Notes under the pieces: generated by a model
Seen by the model: only the letters and a program-made list of their open reading frames with translations
The model's database searches: none
What the model was told of the DNA's origin: nothing
From: Phycisphaerales bacterium
GTDB taxonomy: Bacteria > Planctomycetota > Phycisphaerae > Phycisphaerales > SM1A02
NCBI GenBank assembly: GCA_014238785.1
Contig: JABAAL010000008.1
Span: 54,369-118,368, forward strand
DNA length: 64,000 nt
Reading direction: 5' to 3'
Part shown: one piece after another, positions 36,828 to 45,435 of the stretch
How the letters are laid out: each line of letters begins with the position of its first letter
Numbering within the stretch: position 1 is the stretch's first letter
Made by a program: the position numbers and the translations under genes

Positions 36828-38243
36828 ATGTCTCGTCCCAACACTTCGCTAATTGAACAAAAAATGCGAGAGCACTTAAGCGACGCACTTGGTGAACGAC
36901 CATATCGAATGTGGTTTTCAAATACAACAGTGCAATGCAACGATGACGGAGTTAAAATCCTTGCCGCTACTCCGCTCGCTGCAAATTGGATCGCAAAACG
37001 GTTTTCAGCTGTTATTGAAGATGCCGCAAAAGTTACGTTCGGCAAAGAAATGCCAATAAAAATTTTGGTTGATGAAAGCGCACAACCAATTCAAGAATCC
37101 AAGACCTCTGCCCTAGCTCAACCGACCACCCCAATTCGCAAACAACACAAACGTCGTTTGTTAAGCTTTGACGACTTTGTCGTTGGAACTTGCAACCAAC
37201 TTGCTTGTGCTGCGGCTAAACAAATTACTCAAGAGGATGAAAAAACAATTTCTCCTCTATTTATACATGGATCATGCGGCGTGGGCAAGACGCACTTATT
37301 GCAAGCAATCTGCAAACTTGCCATAAAAACATCTCCCGGAAAAGTTCGTTATGTAACGGCAGAACAATTCACAAATGAATTCATCACAAGTTCGAGGTGC
37401 GGCGAATTTGCCCGATTTAGAAATCGATACAGAAATCTCGATTTACTTGCGATTGATGATGTGCATTTCGTCGCGAGCAAAATAAAAACCCAAGAAGAGT
37501 TATTGCACACCATTGATGCGGCTGGATTACGTGGTGCTCGACTCGTATTAGCCTCTGATGAAGATCCAAGGCACCTTCGAAAACTCAACAAAGCACTTAC
37601 AAATCGGTTCGTTGCGGGTCTCATTGCAGAAATCAAACGCCCCGACCGAGATACTCGATGCAATATCATCAAACAACTGATGCGAAAACAGTGTATCGAG
37701 CTCACCACTGGCGCTATAGAACGACTTGCGAGCCAAGCGGTTGGATCTGTTCGTGAAATTGAAGGGACTGTCACTCGGATTCGGGCAACCGCCTCTTTAT
37801 TAATGAGCGATCGCAGATCATCGATTGGGGCAGACATTGTAGAACGTGTATTACGCTCAACCCCTGCAAACACATTGCCGATTCGAATAGCGACTGTCAT
37901 TGAAGTTACTTGTAGCCGAGCGGGTCTTTCAATACAAGATTTGCGCGGCAGTTCAAGATCCGCAAATATTGTCTTTTGGAGAAGTGTCGCGTCCTATCTT
38001 GGAAGACAATTAACATCATTAAGTTATCCAGAACTTGCTGCGGCGATTGGTAGAAAAAATCACTCAACCGTTCATGCAGCTGTTAAAAGAATCACGCAAC
38101 AGCTCGCGACCCAAAACACCTCCATTACACTCGGAAATGAAGTTGTTGAGCTTCGAGAAGTGATTGACCAAGTTACATGGGCGATTCGATCCAATGCAAA
38201 TAACTCCATCAAACCAAAACCGAAATCTGTAAGGAATCGGTAA
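36828..38243 (+). CDS. dnaA: chromosomal replication initiator DnaA
   Basis: A 471-residue AAA+ initiator that melts the origin. I choose the ATG at 36828 (MSRPNTSLIEQKMREHL), which gives a normal domain I; the longer frame from 36726 adds residues unlike any DnaA. Domain III shows Walker A GSCGVGKTHLLQA near residue 148, Walker B LLAIDDVHF near 209 and the arginine-finger region LTNRFVAGLIAEI. Domain IV has GRKNHSTVHAA, where the usual Asp of the DNA-binding signature is Asn411. dnaN, recF and gyrB are not adjacent. Confidence 0.93.
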   Translation: MSRPNTSLIEQKMREHLSDALGERPYRMWFSNTTVQCNDDGVKILAATPLAANWIAKRFSAVIEDAAKVTFGKEMPIKILVDESAQPIQESKTSALAQPTTPIRKQHKRRLLSFDDFVVGTCNQLACAAAKQITQEDEKTISPLFIHGSCGVGKTHLLQAICKLAIKTSPGKVRYVTAEQFTNEFITSSRCGEFARFRNRYRNLDLLAIDDVHFVASKIKTQEELLHTIDAAGLRGARLVLASDEDPRHLRKLNKALTNRFVAGLIAEIKRPDRDTRCNIIKQLMRKQCIELTTGAIERLASQAVGSVREIEGTVTRIRATASLLMSDRRSSIGADIVERVLRSTPANTLPIRIATVIEVTCSRAGLSIQDLRGSSRSANIVFWRSVASYLGRQLTSLSYPELAAAIGRKNHSTVHAAVKRITQQLATQNTSITLGNEVVELREVIDQVTWAIRSNANNSIKPKPKSVRNR

Positions 38244-38347
38244 GCTGAATATTGGGCAAATGAATCCCGCTGCAAAGATGTGGCGAGTACTCTATTTACC
38301 TTTTTGAGAACGACAGTACTATTGGATTTTGCTGCTACAATCATCGA

Positions 38348-39835
38348 ATGAGGTTCGCGCATGCCATCGTTGTAATCACCACTTGTACTATGAGTGCTAA
38401 CTCATTTTGCGCAAGCGGCTCTGATTACTCTGATGCTGCTCTCCATCAACTTCAAGAGGCGACTCGTAATCAACGTAGCGGCCAACACCTTTTGAACTTA
38501 GCCTCACTCAGAAGTTTAAACGACACAGATCTTCGACCCTTCTTTTCACAATTTACGCAACACCCCGACTGGACTGTACAAGTCCACGCAGTGCTTGGCC
38601 TTGCTGAACTGAGCGAAGAACAAACTGTCGACCCCTGGCTTGTTCAACAAATAGCTCCGACCGCTCGTGAGCACTTAATTGCTCAAGCACTTGACGATGG
38701 GCTTATGAAACAAGAACAGATGGAAACCCTTCTAAAGTGGGAATCACTTGAAGCAACACCACGCTTACTTCTACTTTCAGATTTGCGTAGACTTGGCAAT
38801 GAAATTGATTCCGAAATGATTAATGAATTAAGCAGATCCACCGATTTGAGCATCTCTATGTTCGCGGCACTTCTTGGCGACAACGACGATACCATCGATA
38901 ACACAACACAAAGTTTACGGCGCGCGACTCGAAGAGATAGGGATAACGCGCTGCAAAGAACGCTACTGTTAATTCGTCAGTACAACTTTACTGAAGCAAC
39001 ACCTTGGCTTGTTTCACTGCTGGACGATGGATCAGTCGTGCTTAACGATACTCAGCGGTACTGGGCACTATTTACATTACTTTCTGTAAACAACGAAATA
39101 GGCCTCGAAATTTGGAATAGAGAGTTTTCGTTTGAACCAAATAGAAAAGATCAAGTTCGTTACTTTTTGCTTCTTCTTGAAGCGGGCATCTATCCAACTG
39201 AGAGTGTACAAGAACGTCTACTTATTGAACTAGACGACCCGCTTCTTGGCAATATGTTTACTTCAGGAAAAATCAATGGTGATAAAGAATCCATCTCGCC
39301 CGACACTATCTCATCGTTAAGCGACCTCGTCACACAGGGCCATCGTGCGACAACTGATTGGGCTTTTAGAATTGCCTTAGAAAGGCTCTCAAACGATCAG
39401 GCAATGCAATTCTATAAAAGTCTGGCCATTATCCCCGATGGCGCAAACCCAAGACGTAAAGAAGCCGCCATTCGTTCATTCACCGAATTAATTCGGGTCG
39501 CACCGAGTGAGGCATGGACTATTTTGCGAGCAACAAAAGATGACAGTCAACAACAAGAATTGCTTTTACTCGCCATGCTTCAAGTTGCGGATGTGGAAGT
39601 TGTAGAAGAAGCGACAAAACTCCGAAGAATTGGAGTCAACCGAGCTGATGTACTAGCACTTCTTCTCATGGCAAGGAGTTCGACTCCACTTGAAAAGAAA
39701 GATCAAGAATACCTCGGTATTATTGCAGCAGGTGGTGGACATGTAAGTCCAGCACTAGAAACCCAAGCTGCTTGGCTTTACCTAAAACGAATGGGCTTAG
39801 CTGACAAAGCACTCGCAGCAGTAAGTCCACATTAA
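38348..39835 (+). CDS. secreted HEAT-like repeat protein of unknown function
   Basis: A 495-residue protein with a signal peptide (residues 1 to about 20, ending NSFCA). The rest is almost entirely helical with repeated units such as HPDWTVQVHAVLGLAELSE and DNALQRTLLLIRQ, suggesting HEAT/ARM-like solenoid packing. No enzyme motif is visible. It lies between dnaA and the DegT-family gene; the latter starts 5 nt after its stop codon, so the two look co-transcribed. Confidence 0.72.
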   Translation: MRFAHAIVVITTCTMSANSFCASGSDYSDAALHQLQEATRNQRSGQHLLNLASLRSLNDTDLRPFFSQFTQHPDWTVQVHAVLGLAELSEEQTVDPWLVQQIAPTAREHLIAQALDDGLMKQEQMETLLKWESLEATPRLLLLSDLRRLGNEIDSEMINELSRSTDLSISMFAALLGDNDDTIDNTTQSLRRATRRDRDNALQRTLLLIRQYNFTEATPWLVSLLDDGSVVLNDTQRYWALFTLLSVNNEIGLEIWNREFSFEPNRKDQVRYFLLLLEAGIYPTESVQERLLIELDDPLLGNMFTSGKINGDKESISPDTISSLSDLVTQGHRATTDWAFRIALERLSNDQAMQFYKSLAIIPDGANPRRKEAAIRSFTELIRVAPSEAWTILRATKDDSQQQELLLLAMLQVADVEVVEEATKLRRIGVNRADVLALLLMARSSTPLEKKDQEYLGIIAAGGGHVSPALETQAAWLYLKRMGLADKALAAVSPH

Positions 39836-39840
39836 TTACC

Positions 39841-41007
39841 GTGACAGCGAATATCCCTTTAAGTTGTCCAACTATTACCGATCGCGAAATTCGCGCGGCG
39901 ACTGATGCACTGCGTAGCGAACAACTAGCGTTTGGCTCATGGACAACTCGATTTGAGAAGGCGGTTGCCCAGCACTCCAAAAGCAATTTTGGAATTGCTA
40001 CCAACTCGTCCCACAGCGCAATGCATATTACGCTCGAATCTCTTGGTATAGGCGTTGGCGATGAAGTGATTGTTCCAGCTTTCGCATTCCCTTCAAATGC
40101 CGCAACCATTATTCACCTCGGCGCAACGCCAGTATTTGCGGATTGCTACCCACGAACAATGAATATGGATGCAGAAGACGTTGCCTCAAAGATAACCGAA
40201 CAAACCAAAGCAATCATCGCAACCCATACGTTTGGCAATCCTGCGGGCATAGATGCAATAGCGAGTATTGCCCAGGAGCAAGAAATTTCACTCATCGAAG
40301 ATGCAGGACAAGCGATTGGCTCGAAATTACGCGACAGACAAGTTGGCTCGTTTGGTCGCGCTGCAATATTTGCGTTTCATCCAACTTCTCAACTCACCAG
40401 CATTGATGGAGGCGTCATCGTTACAGATGACGATGCACTTGCAAGACAATGTAAACTCCTTCGAAACCATGGGCTCGCTAGCGATCCAACAATGTCGACT
40501 GACGAACTTCACCGAGTAAGAACGGATGAACTCATGCTTGCGATTGGACACGGATTTAGAATAAGCGAAGTTCACGCTGCCGTAGGCACCGTTCAAATGA
40601 CACGTTTAGATGAGATAATGGAACAACGCAATCGTGTTGCTCAGTGGTACACAAGGCGCCTTGGCGGCATAACTGGAATCACCTGCCCAACAATTGAAGA
40701 AGGTGTCGAAATGAGCTGGGCAGGATATGTCATTCGGCTAAGCGATAACTTTTCTCGAGATGACCGAGACGAAGTAATCCGTGGCCTACACAGGCACGAT
40801 ATCGGCGCTGCCGATTTTTTTCAATCGATTCCGACTATACCTGTATTTACGAAACATTCTAAAGGTGGATTTTGTACTGTTTCTGAATCTATTTCAGAGC
40901 GAACAATTGCCCTACCTTTCTATACTTCAATAACTAAAAGAGAAGTAGACATCGTCAGCCAAGCCCTTGAATTAATGATTGCAAGATCAAACTTCTCAGA
41001 TGCTTAA
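39841..41007 (+). CDS. DegT/DnrJ/EryC1-family protein lacking the PLP lysine
   Basis: A 388-residue member of the sugar aminotransferase family, starting at GTG 39841. Family landmarks are present: GIATNSSHSAMHITLESL, GDEVIVPAFAFPSNAATI, LIEDAGQAIGSKLRDRQVG and GFRISEVHAAVGTVQM. In the FxFHPTKxxTTGEGG element the text here is FAFHPTSQLTSIDGG, so the lysine that forms the PLP Schiff base is Ser183. ColD-type dehydratases have His at this place; Ser is different again. A normal aminotransferase is therefore unlikely. It shares a stop-codon overlap with the convergent FliF-like gene. Confidence 0.85.
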   Translation: MTANIPLSCPTITDREIRAATDALRSEQLAFGSWTTRFEKAVAQHSKSNFGIATNSSHSAMHITLESLGIGVGDEVIVPAFAFPSNAATIIHLGATPVFADCYPRTMNMDAEDVASKITEQTKAIIATHTFGNPAGIDAIASIAQEQEISLIEDAGQAIGSKLRDRQVGSFGRAAIFAFHPTSQLTSIDGGVIVTDDDALARQCKLLRNHGLASDPTMSTDELHRVRTDELMLAIGHGFRISEVHAAVGTVQMTRLDEIMEQRNRVAQWYTRRLGGITGITCPTIEEGVEMSWAGYVIRLSDNFSRDDRDEVIRGLHRHDIGAADFFQSIPTIPVFTKHSKGGFCTVSESISERTIALPFYTSITKREVDIVSQALELMIARSNFSDA

Positions 41008-42137
41008 CCACACTCTGTAAGTTCAAATTGCTTCCCTTTTGCAACCTCAACTACAGGCATATCTTGGGCAGACTCATCCGTTAGAAGTATTGCTCGCAAT
41101 ACTTCTATTTTTCTTACCCCCTCGAGTGAATCAATTGCACATCTTGCAAGAGAATGTTCCATCTGAAGTATTTCATTGGCTTCTTCAACTGGAGTCCCAG
41201 CGCTTCGCACCACAACAACTTCTTCTTTTCTTCTTTTTCGATCAGTTGCAAAACCAGAGAGCAACACAGCGAAAATACCACCCAGCAATACGATTTGCTT
41301 AGCATAGGACGCATCCGTTTCAGGTAAAAGTGGCGAAGGTGAAATTCCTGCCACTTCGATAATTTCAATAGCCGCCTCTGGAGCAACTTCGTGCACAAGA
41401 TTTTTAATTGCTCCAAGTGCCACTTCTTTGCTGCCTACTTGCAAAGATCTATTGTCAATCCACGCTTGCGGCAATGAAATTCGAATAGCTGGCGTGGCCT
41501 CATCCATCCACGGAATAAACTCCGTAATCGAATTAACCCTTTGCATGGTTACCGAAATAGTTGCAAAAGCAAGACCTATTGAATCTTCAACACGCGCTCG
41601 AATTTCTGTAGCACTCAGTGCTGGCGTGCTCAAAGATGGTACTCCGATTGAAACAACGCCAAGCGTTGTATTAATCACATTTACATTCTTCGCTTGCAAG
41701 CCAGAGGTTGCATCTGAAACTACCATTCGGATTGCAGTTAGTGTCGAAGCAGTAAGAGGGCCGCTTGTGGGTTCAACCATAACGCAAGCAGACATCTCAC
41801 GATGAGGCTGCCCAATCCCCTGTTTAGAATCGTCGGGAAGCACAACTATCGCTTTCTTAACTCCATGCATAGTTGCAATCATCCCAGCAAGTTCATTTTG
41901 CCTATTCGTTCGAACTGCATCTCTTTTTTCAACTGATGTTTTGGGCATGTACTTTAACCAAAGTGGTTCTTTAGCTGATGTGGCAATATTAGAAGTCGCC
42001 TCTTGTTGATTTTCAACGGGCACACTCTCTGCCTCAGGTTTCACCTCTTCGGTTTGAACGGACAAAAGAATCCCCGCAGTAAAACCAATAAAACAAAGCA
42101 GAAGCAATGGCTTTTTTACTTTGGGATTTACTTGCAT
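41004..42137 (-). CDS. FliF/YscJ-like ring protein, short
   Basis: A 377-residue membrane protein, start at ATG 42137 with AAGGTG 7 nt upstream. A first span is at about residues 9-27 and a second near 282-299 (QIVLLGGIFAVLLSGFA). Between them, NELAGMIATMHGVKKAIVVLP and the STLTAIRMVVSDATSGLQAKNVNVINTTLG region match the second ring-building motif of FliF, and the section after it (IRISLPQAWID) resembles the third. The first ring-building motif is missing. FliF is normally about 550 residues and encoded with flagellar genes; none are in the window. Confidence 0.75.
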   Translation of the reverse strand: MQVNPKVKKPLLLLCFIGFTAGILLSVQTEEVKPEAESVPVENQQEATSNIATSAKEPLWLKYMPKTSVEKRDAVRTNRQNELAGMIATMHGVKKAIVVLPDDSKQGIGQPHREMSACVMVEPTSGPLTASTLTAIRMVVSDATSGLQAKNVNVINTTLGVVSIGVPSLSTPALSATEIRARVEDSIGLAFATISVTMQRVNSITEFIPWMDEATPAIRISLPQAWIDNRSLQVGSKEVALGAIKNLVHEVAPEAAIEIIEVAGISPSPLLPETDASYAKQIVLLGGIFAVLLSGFATDRKRRKEEVVVVRSAGTPVEEANEILQMEHSLARCAIDSLEGVRKIEVLRAILLTDESAQDMPVVEVAKGKQFELTECG

Positions 42138-42208
42138 TGAAGCACCTTGTTGTCTTTCACGAAAGATCCTCTCCGTGTTTATGCGATTCACATAAACAAG
42201 ACACAGCG

Positions 42209-42228
42209 GTAGCGCATCCATGCGCTAC
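42209..42228. repeat. 20-bp palindrome upstream of FliF-like gene
   Basis: Two 9-base arms (42209-42217 and 42220-42228) flank CC. It lies in the 130-nt gap between the propeller-like gene and the FliF-like start; operator or stem-loop. Confidence 0.6.
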
Positions 42229-42267
42229 ACCCTATGTATATCGGCAAATAAGGCTTGTTTTCTGCTA

Positions 42268-43251
42268 TTAATTTGTGGTTTTTTGGACTGGCCTACGGAT
42301 TTTTGAAATCAAAATGATACTTACAGCCAACGTGGAAACAAACAAAACTGTAACGAGCAACGAATCGTCTTGCATGGGTCTCTCTTCGAAAATAATTGGC
42401 TCAGAAATAGCTCCAGATGGCCACCCTATATCAATCACCGTCGTTATTCCTTTTCGTTCAACGCCGACTACGGATAATCCAAACGGAGATGACGAAACAC
42501 CCCACCTCCCCTTTGGAATATCCAATGAAGCGATTTCAACGAATCCCTCTTGTTGAAGCCCTGCCAATGTAATTGTTTCGCCAACCCTCGAAACAAAAAT
42601 TGGCCAATCATCTCGACAGATCAAGTCAACCAGTTCTCCCTCCATTTCAAGTTCTTCTCCAGCGAGCCAACTTCCATCTTTAAAATACCAGATTGATATT
42701 CCAACATTGTTAGGTACTGCCGCAATCAATTGATTTTGCAAAAGTGCAACGTGAGCATGACTCCCCACAAGTGGCGCCAACGCATTCCATTCTTTGTCCT
42801 GATATTGATATAAATGCAACTCGCCTTCTGGCGAGTTGCCAAAAGCAACAAGCGGTTGCCCTTGATACATTAAAAAGTCTGTTGGTTTTTCTTCTGTTTC
42901 AAATACTGCTTCTAACGTGGAAGATTGTAAAGATGTACTTTTGGAAGCCGTCGATCTTTGCAAAGAGGGAAGATGTGTTTTATAAAGCCCAATCCCAGAA
43001 GTGTCATCGATAAACCAAAGCGCTTGTTTACCGATCGCAAGTGCTGCTGGACGTCGCGTAAAGGGCCGTACAACAATATATTGTTTTTCCAAAAAGCGTT
43101 CACACAACTCATAGTCTAAGTCTTGAGGTTTACCAGAAAAAGTAGCTGCCTGTGGATTAATGTCACCAACAAACCACAAGCCAGTTTCATTACCCGTAAG
43201 AGCGAGTGGAGAATAGCAAAACACACATGATAGAACTGCGTACTCAATCAT
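42268..43251 (-). CDS. exported propeller-like protein with C-terminal anchor
   Basis: A 327-residue protein I do not recognise. It has a short hydrophobic N-terminus (probable signal), a large beta-rich middle with repeated W/F-D-and-Gly blade-like units (LWFVGDI, LWFIDDTSGIG, HLYQYQDKEWNAL, IWYFKDGSWL), and a C-terminal span (LLVTVLFVSTLAVSIILI) with positive residues after it. This suggests a periplasmic propeller held to the membrane at its C-terminus. Its start overlaps the lipoprotein gene by 8 nt. Confidence 0.68.
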   Translation of the reverse strand: MIEYAVLSCVFCYSPLALTGNETGLWFVGDINPQAATFSGKPQDLDYELCERFLEKQYIVVRPFTRRPAALAIGKQALWFIDDTSGIGLYKTHLPSLQRSTASKSTSLQSSTLEAVFETEEKPTDFLMYQGQPLVAFGNSPEGELHLYQYQDKEWNALAPLVGSHAHVALLQNQLIAAVPNNVGISIWYFKDGSWLAGEELEMEGELVDLICRDDWPIFVSRVGETITLAGLQQEGFVEIASLDIPKGRWGVSSSPFGLSVVGVERKGITTVIDIGWPSGAISEPIIFEERPMQDDSLLVTVLFVSTLAVSIILISKIRRPVQKTTN

Positions 43252-44023
43252 CTTTTGCTGTGTATGTCCGAACTGGTTTTAATGCTTTCTCTAAAAACGA
43301 AAGGCTCATGACTCGGTCAAACTTTTCCGCAGAAACAACTGTTGATAGCGTTTCAAATGCAATTTTTATTTCTGTGTTGCCGCGAGTGCTTGTCAAATCA
43401 ATGAGGCCGCCCGTAACCGGCCAATGCAGTTCGTTCAGGTTTTCTAATTCAACGCGTATTCCCCTTCGGTGAATAGCTCTTGATGTCTCATCACTATCGA
43501 CAACAGTTATCTCAACCGGACGATTCATATCCTGATCAAAGAGAATGGTCCATTTTTTCCCTTGAATATCAAGTAATGTTACGACTCCGTCTTTTGCTAC
43601 GATCAATTCACCCGCTGGGAGAGGAGAAAGACCGAGTAACACCAAAGCCATTTTAATATCGGAAAATAAATTACTCTCTCCGTTTATGCTCAGTGTAGTT
43701 TCATCTCTGAGTAAGTCAAACAACCATATTTGGTTTGCATTCCCACCAAACCACATAATCAGTTCCCCCAGTTTTGAAATACGTAGCGAAAGAGCTTCGC
43801 CTTGTTTCCAAAAATCTACATCACCCTGCTCTCTATGCTTTCCATCTTCGTCCGTCCACCGAAATTCTATAACGCCTCTGCCGACAAGTTCCTGAAAATT
43901 TGCGGTTCGCTTGATTTGCAATTCTCTTATCGCCAAAGGCGAAATTGGTACGTGCGGTTTCCTCTTAACTTGTTGCGAACACCCTGAAAAAATGAGAAAA
44001 ATGGCAAAAAAGAGCCGCATCAA
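43244..44023 (-). CDS. lipoprotein of unknown function
   Basis: A 259-residue lipoprotein: MRLFFAIFLIFSGC gives the lipobox Cys near residue 15. The mature part (GVIEFRWTDEDGKHREQGDVDFW, ISKLGELIMWFGG) looks like the open beta barrel of LolA/LppX-like or DUF4292-like proteins, which bind lipid. That is a fold impression only. The start overlaps the 171-residue gene by 4 nt. Confidence 0.72.
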   Translation of the reverse strand: MMRLFFAIFLIFSGCSQQVKRKPHVPISPLAIRELQIKRTANFQELVGRGVIEFRWTDEDGKHREQGDVDFWKQGEALSLRISKLGELIMWFGGNANQIWLFDLLRDETTLSINGESNLFSDIKMALVLLGLSPLPAGELIVAKDGVVTLLDIQGKKWTILFDQDMNRPVEITVVDSDETSRAIHRRGIRVELENLNELHWPVTGGLIDLTSTRGNTEIKIAFETLSTVVSAEKFDRVMSLSFLEKALKPVRTYTAKDD

Positions 44024-44535
44024 AAGTCGCCCTGCAAAATTTCGCCTAATTGTTCAGATAAATCTTGAATATCTTCTTCGGCGATTCCGGGATTTTTCAC
44101 CCGAACTTTGTCGCCTTCAGCGCCCTTGGTCTGCAACAACCAAATCTCTCCAATCTCGGCATCTTCCCGCCCAACAAGTTTTAATTTCCGTTTTCTTAAG
44201 AGTACTAGCGCTAGAATATATCGAAATGCGATACGTTGTGGGCGTTCGTCGTCAGCGAGCCTCTCAAATAAATCGGCCAGTACGGCATCATCAATGCCGA
44301 TTTCTTGCTTTTTATTCGAGTCAGGGACAATATATCGCCAATGGCTGAATAAGCGATCTGGGCGGTCGCCTGTGTCCCAAGCAGCAATGCTGTAGTCAAG
44401 TCGATCAAAGCCCTCGTCTTCCTCTCGTTCGCATAATGTTGCCATTGCGGGTTCATTCATAGCGAGAGATTCGCCTGTTGATGCGCACACTCCAGTGGGA
44501 CGCGAGACGCCTTGTGTATTTCCAAATCGTGACAT
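44020..44535 (-). CDS. conserved 171-residue protein, planctomycete-type
   Basis: A soluble protein I recall as a conserved hypothetical of planctomycetes, not functionally known. The N-terminus has CASTGESLAMNEPAMATLCE, a C(x)nC pair that may hold a metal, then FDRLDYSIAAWDTGDRPDRLFSHW and DLFERLADDERPQRIAFRYILALVLLRKRKL. It starts the four-gene minus-strand cluster that ends with the FliF-like gene, and is divergent from cdaA with 39 nt between the starts. Confidence 0.72.
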   Translation of the reverse strand: MSRFGNTQGVSRPTGVCASTGESLAMNEPAMATLCEREEDEGFDRLDYSIAAWDTGDRPDRLFSHWRYIVPDSNKKQEIGIDDAVLADLFERLADDERPQRIAFRYILALVLLRKRKLKLVGREDAEIGEIWLLQTKGAEGDKVRVKNPGIAEEDIQDLSEQLGEILQGDF

Positions 44536-44560
44536 ATATGAGAATCCTACGGGATAAGCG

Positions 44561-44575
44561 TATACTTTGAGTATA
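44561..44575. promoter_or_regulatory. palindrome in the cdaA / 171-aa gene divergent region
   Basis: TATACT and AGTATA around TTG form a perfect 6-bp inverted repeat that reaches the first base of the cdaA ATG. It may be a shared operator or part of overlapping -10 elements. Confidence 0.4.
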
Positions 44576-45435
44576 TGACTTGGGATATTTATGGATATAA
44601 CATTCTTGAGACTCTAATCGAGCTCTCTGTCATCTGGATTATCATCTTTTTTGCATTCAGATTTCTTCAGGGAACACGTGGCGGTGGTGTTATTCGAGGG
44701 CTCTTTATCCTCCTTTTGCCATTGTGGTTATTGCTGTATGTGGTGCCATCGGAAATTATGACATTTGAACGTCTCGGCTTTTTTGCTGATGAGTTTTTAA
44801 AAGCTTTATTTTTGCTTCTCATTATTATTTTTCAGCCTGAACTTAGACAAGCTGCCGTTCGAGTAAGTCAGTCTGGCATGCTCGCTCGATTTAGAAAAAT
44901 ATCTTCGGTTGGCGGGACTACTATTTCTGCCATTGCGGATGCTTCAACATTTTTAGGTCGAAACCAATTTGGCGGACTCATCGCAGTCGAAAGAGGAAAT
45001 AGCACTAGTGACCACGTAATTGGTGGGCAACCCATTGAAGCTGAAGTAAGCTCGCCACTATTACAATCCATCTTCTGGCCGAACAATCCCTTGCATGACC
45101 TTGGATTAATAATCAACGGCGATCGAATTACAAAGGCAAGCGTTCAGTTCCCTCTTGCAGATGAATCTGCAATGCTCTCGGCTGATCTTGGTTCCAGGCA
45201 TCGAGCAGGCGTTGGTTTGTCCATGCGTTGTGACGCACTCGTCATCATTATTAGCGAACAAACTGGTCGCGTTTCTTTTGCTGACCATGGCGAGTTAACT
45301 TTTATTGATCGCGACGATATCGAAAGCGAACTCGCAAAACGATTAAATCCAGAAGCTGGAGAACCTCCTCAAATGCAGCCTTCGACAGAAGAATCCACTT
45401 CGCCTCCGATATCGACGACTGAGGTGACAGAATGA
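44575..45435 (+). CDS. cdaA: diadenylate cyclase, CdaA type
   Basis: Makes the second messenger c-di-AMP from two ATP; 286 residues, bound to the inner membrane by three N-terminal spans (about 14-30, 40-58, 70-87). The cyclase domain has NQFGGLIAVERG, then PLHDLGLIING near 172-182 and GSRHRAGVGLS near 207-216. The RHR motif is intact, but the usual DGA motif reads DLG (Asp175 kept). An acidic, Thr/Ser-rich tail ends the protein. cdaR follows with a 4-nt overlap, the usual arrangement. Confidence 0.88.
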   Translation: MTWDIYGYNILETLIELSVIWIIIFFAFRFLQGTRGGGVIRGLFILLLPLWLLLYVVPSEIMTFERLGFFADEFLKALFLLLIIIFQPELRQAAVRVSQSGMLARFRKISSVGGTTISAIADASTFLGRNQFGGLIAVERGNSTSDHVIGGQPIEAEVSSPLLQSIFWPNNPLHDLGLIINGDRITKASVQFPLADESAMLSADLGSRHRAGVGLSMRCDALVIIISEQTGRVSFADHGELTFIDRDDIESELAKRLNPEAGEPPQMQPSTEESTSPPISTTEVTE

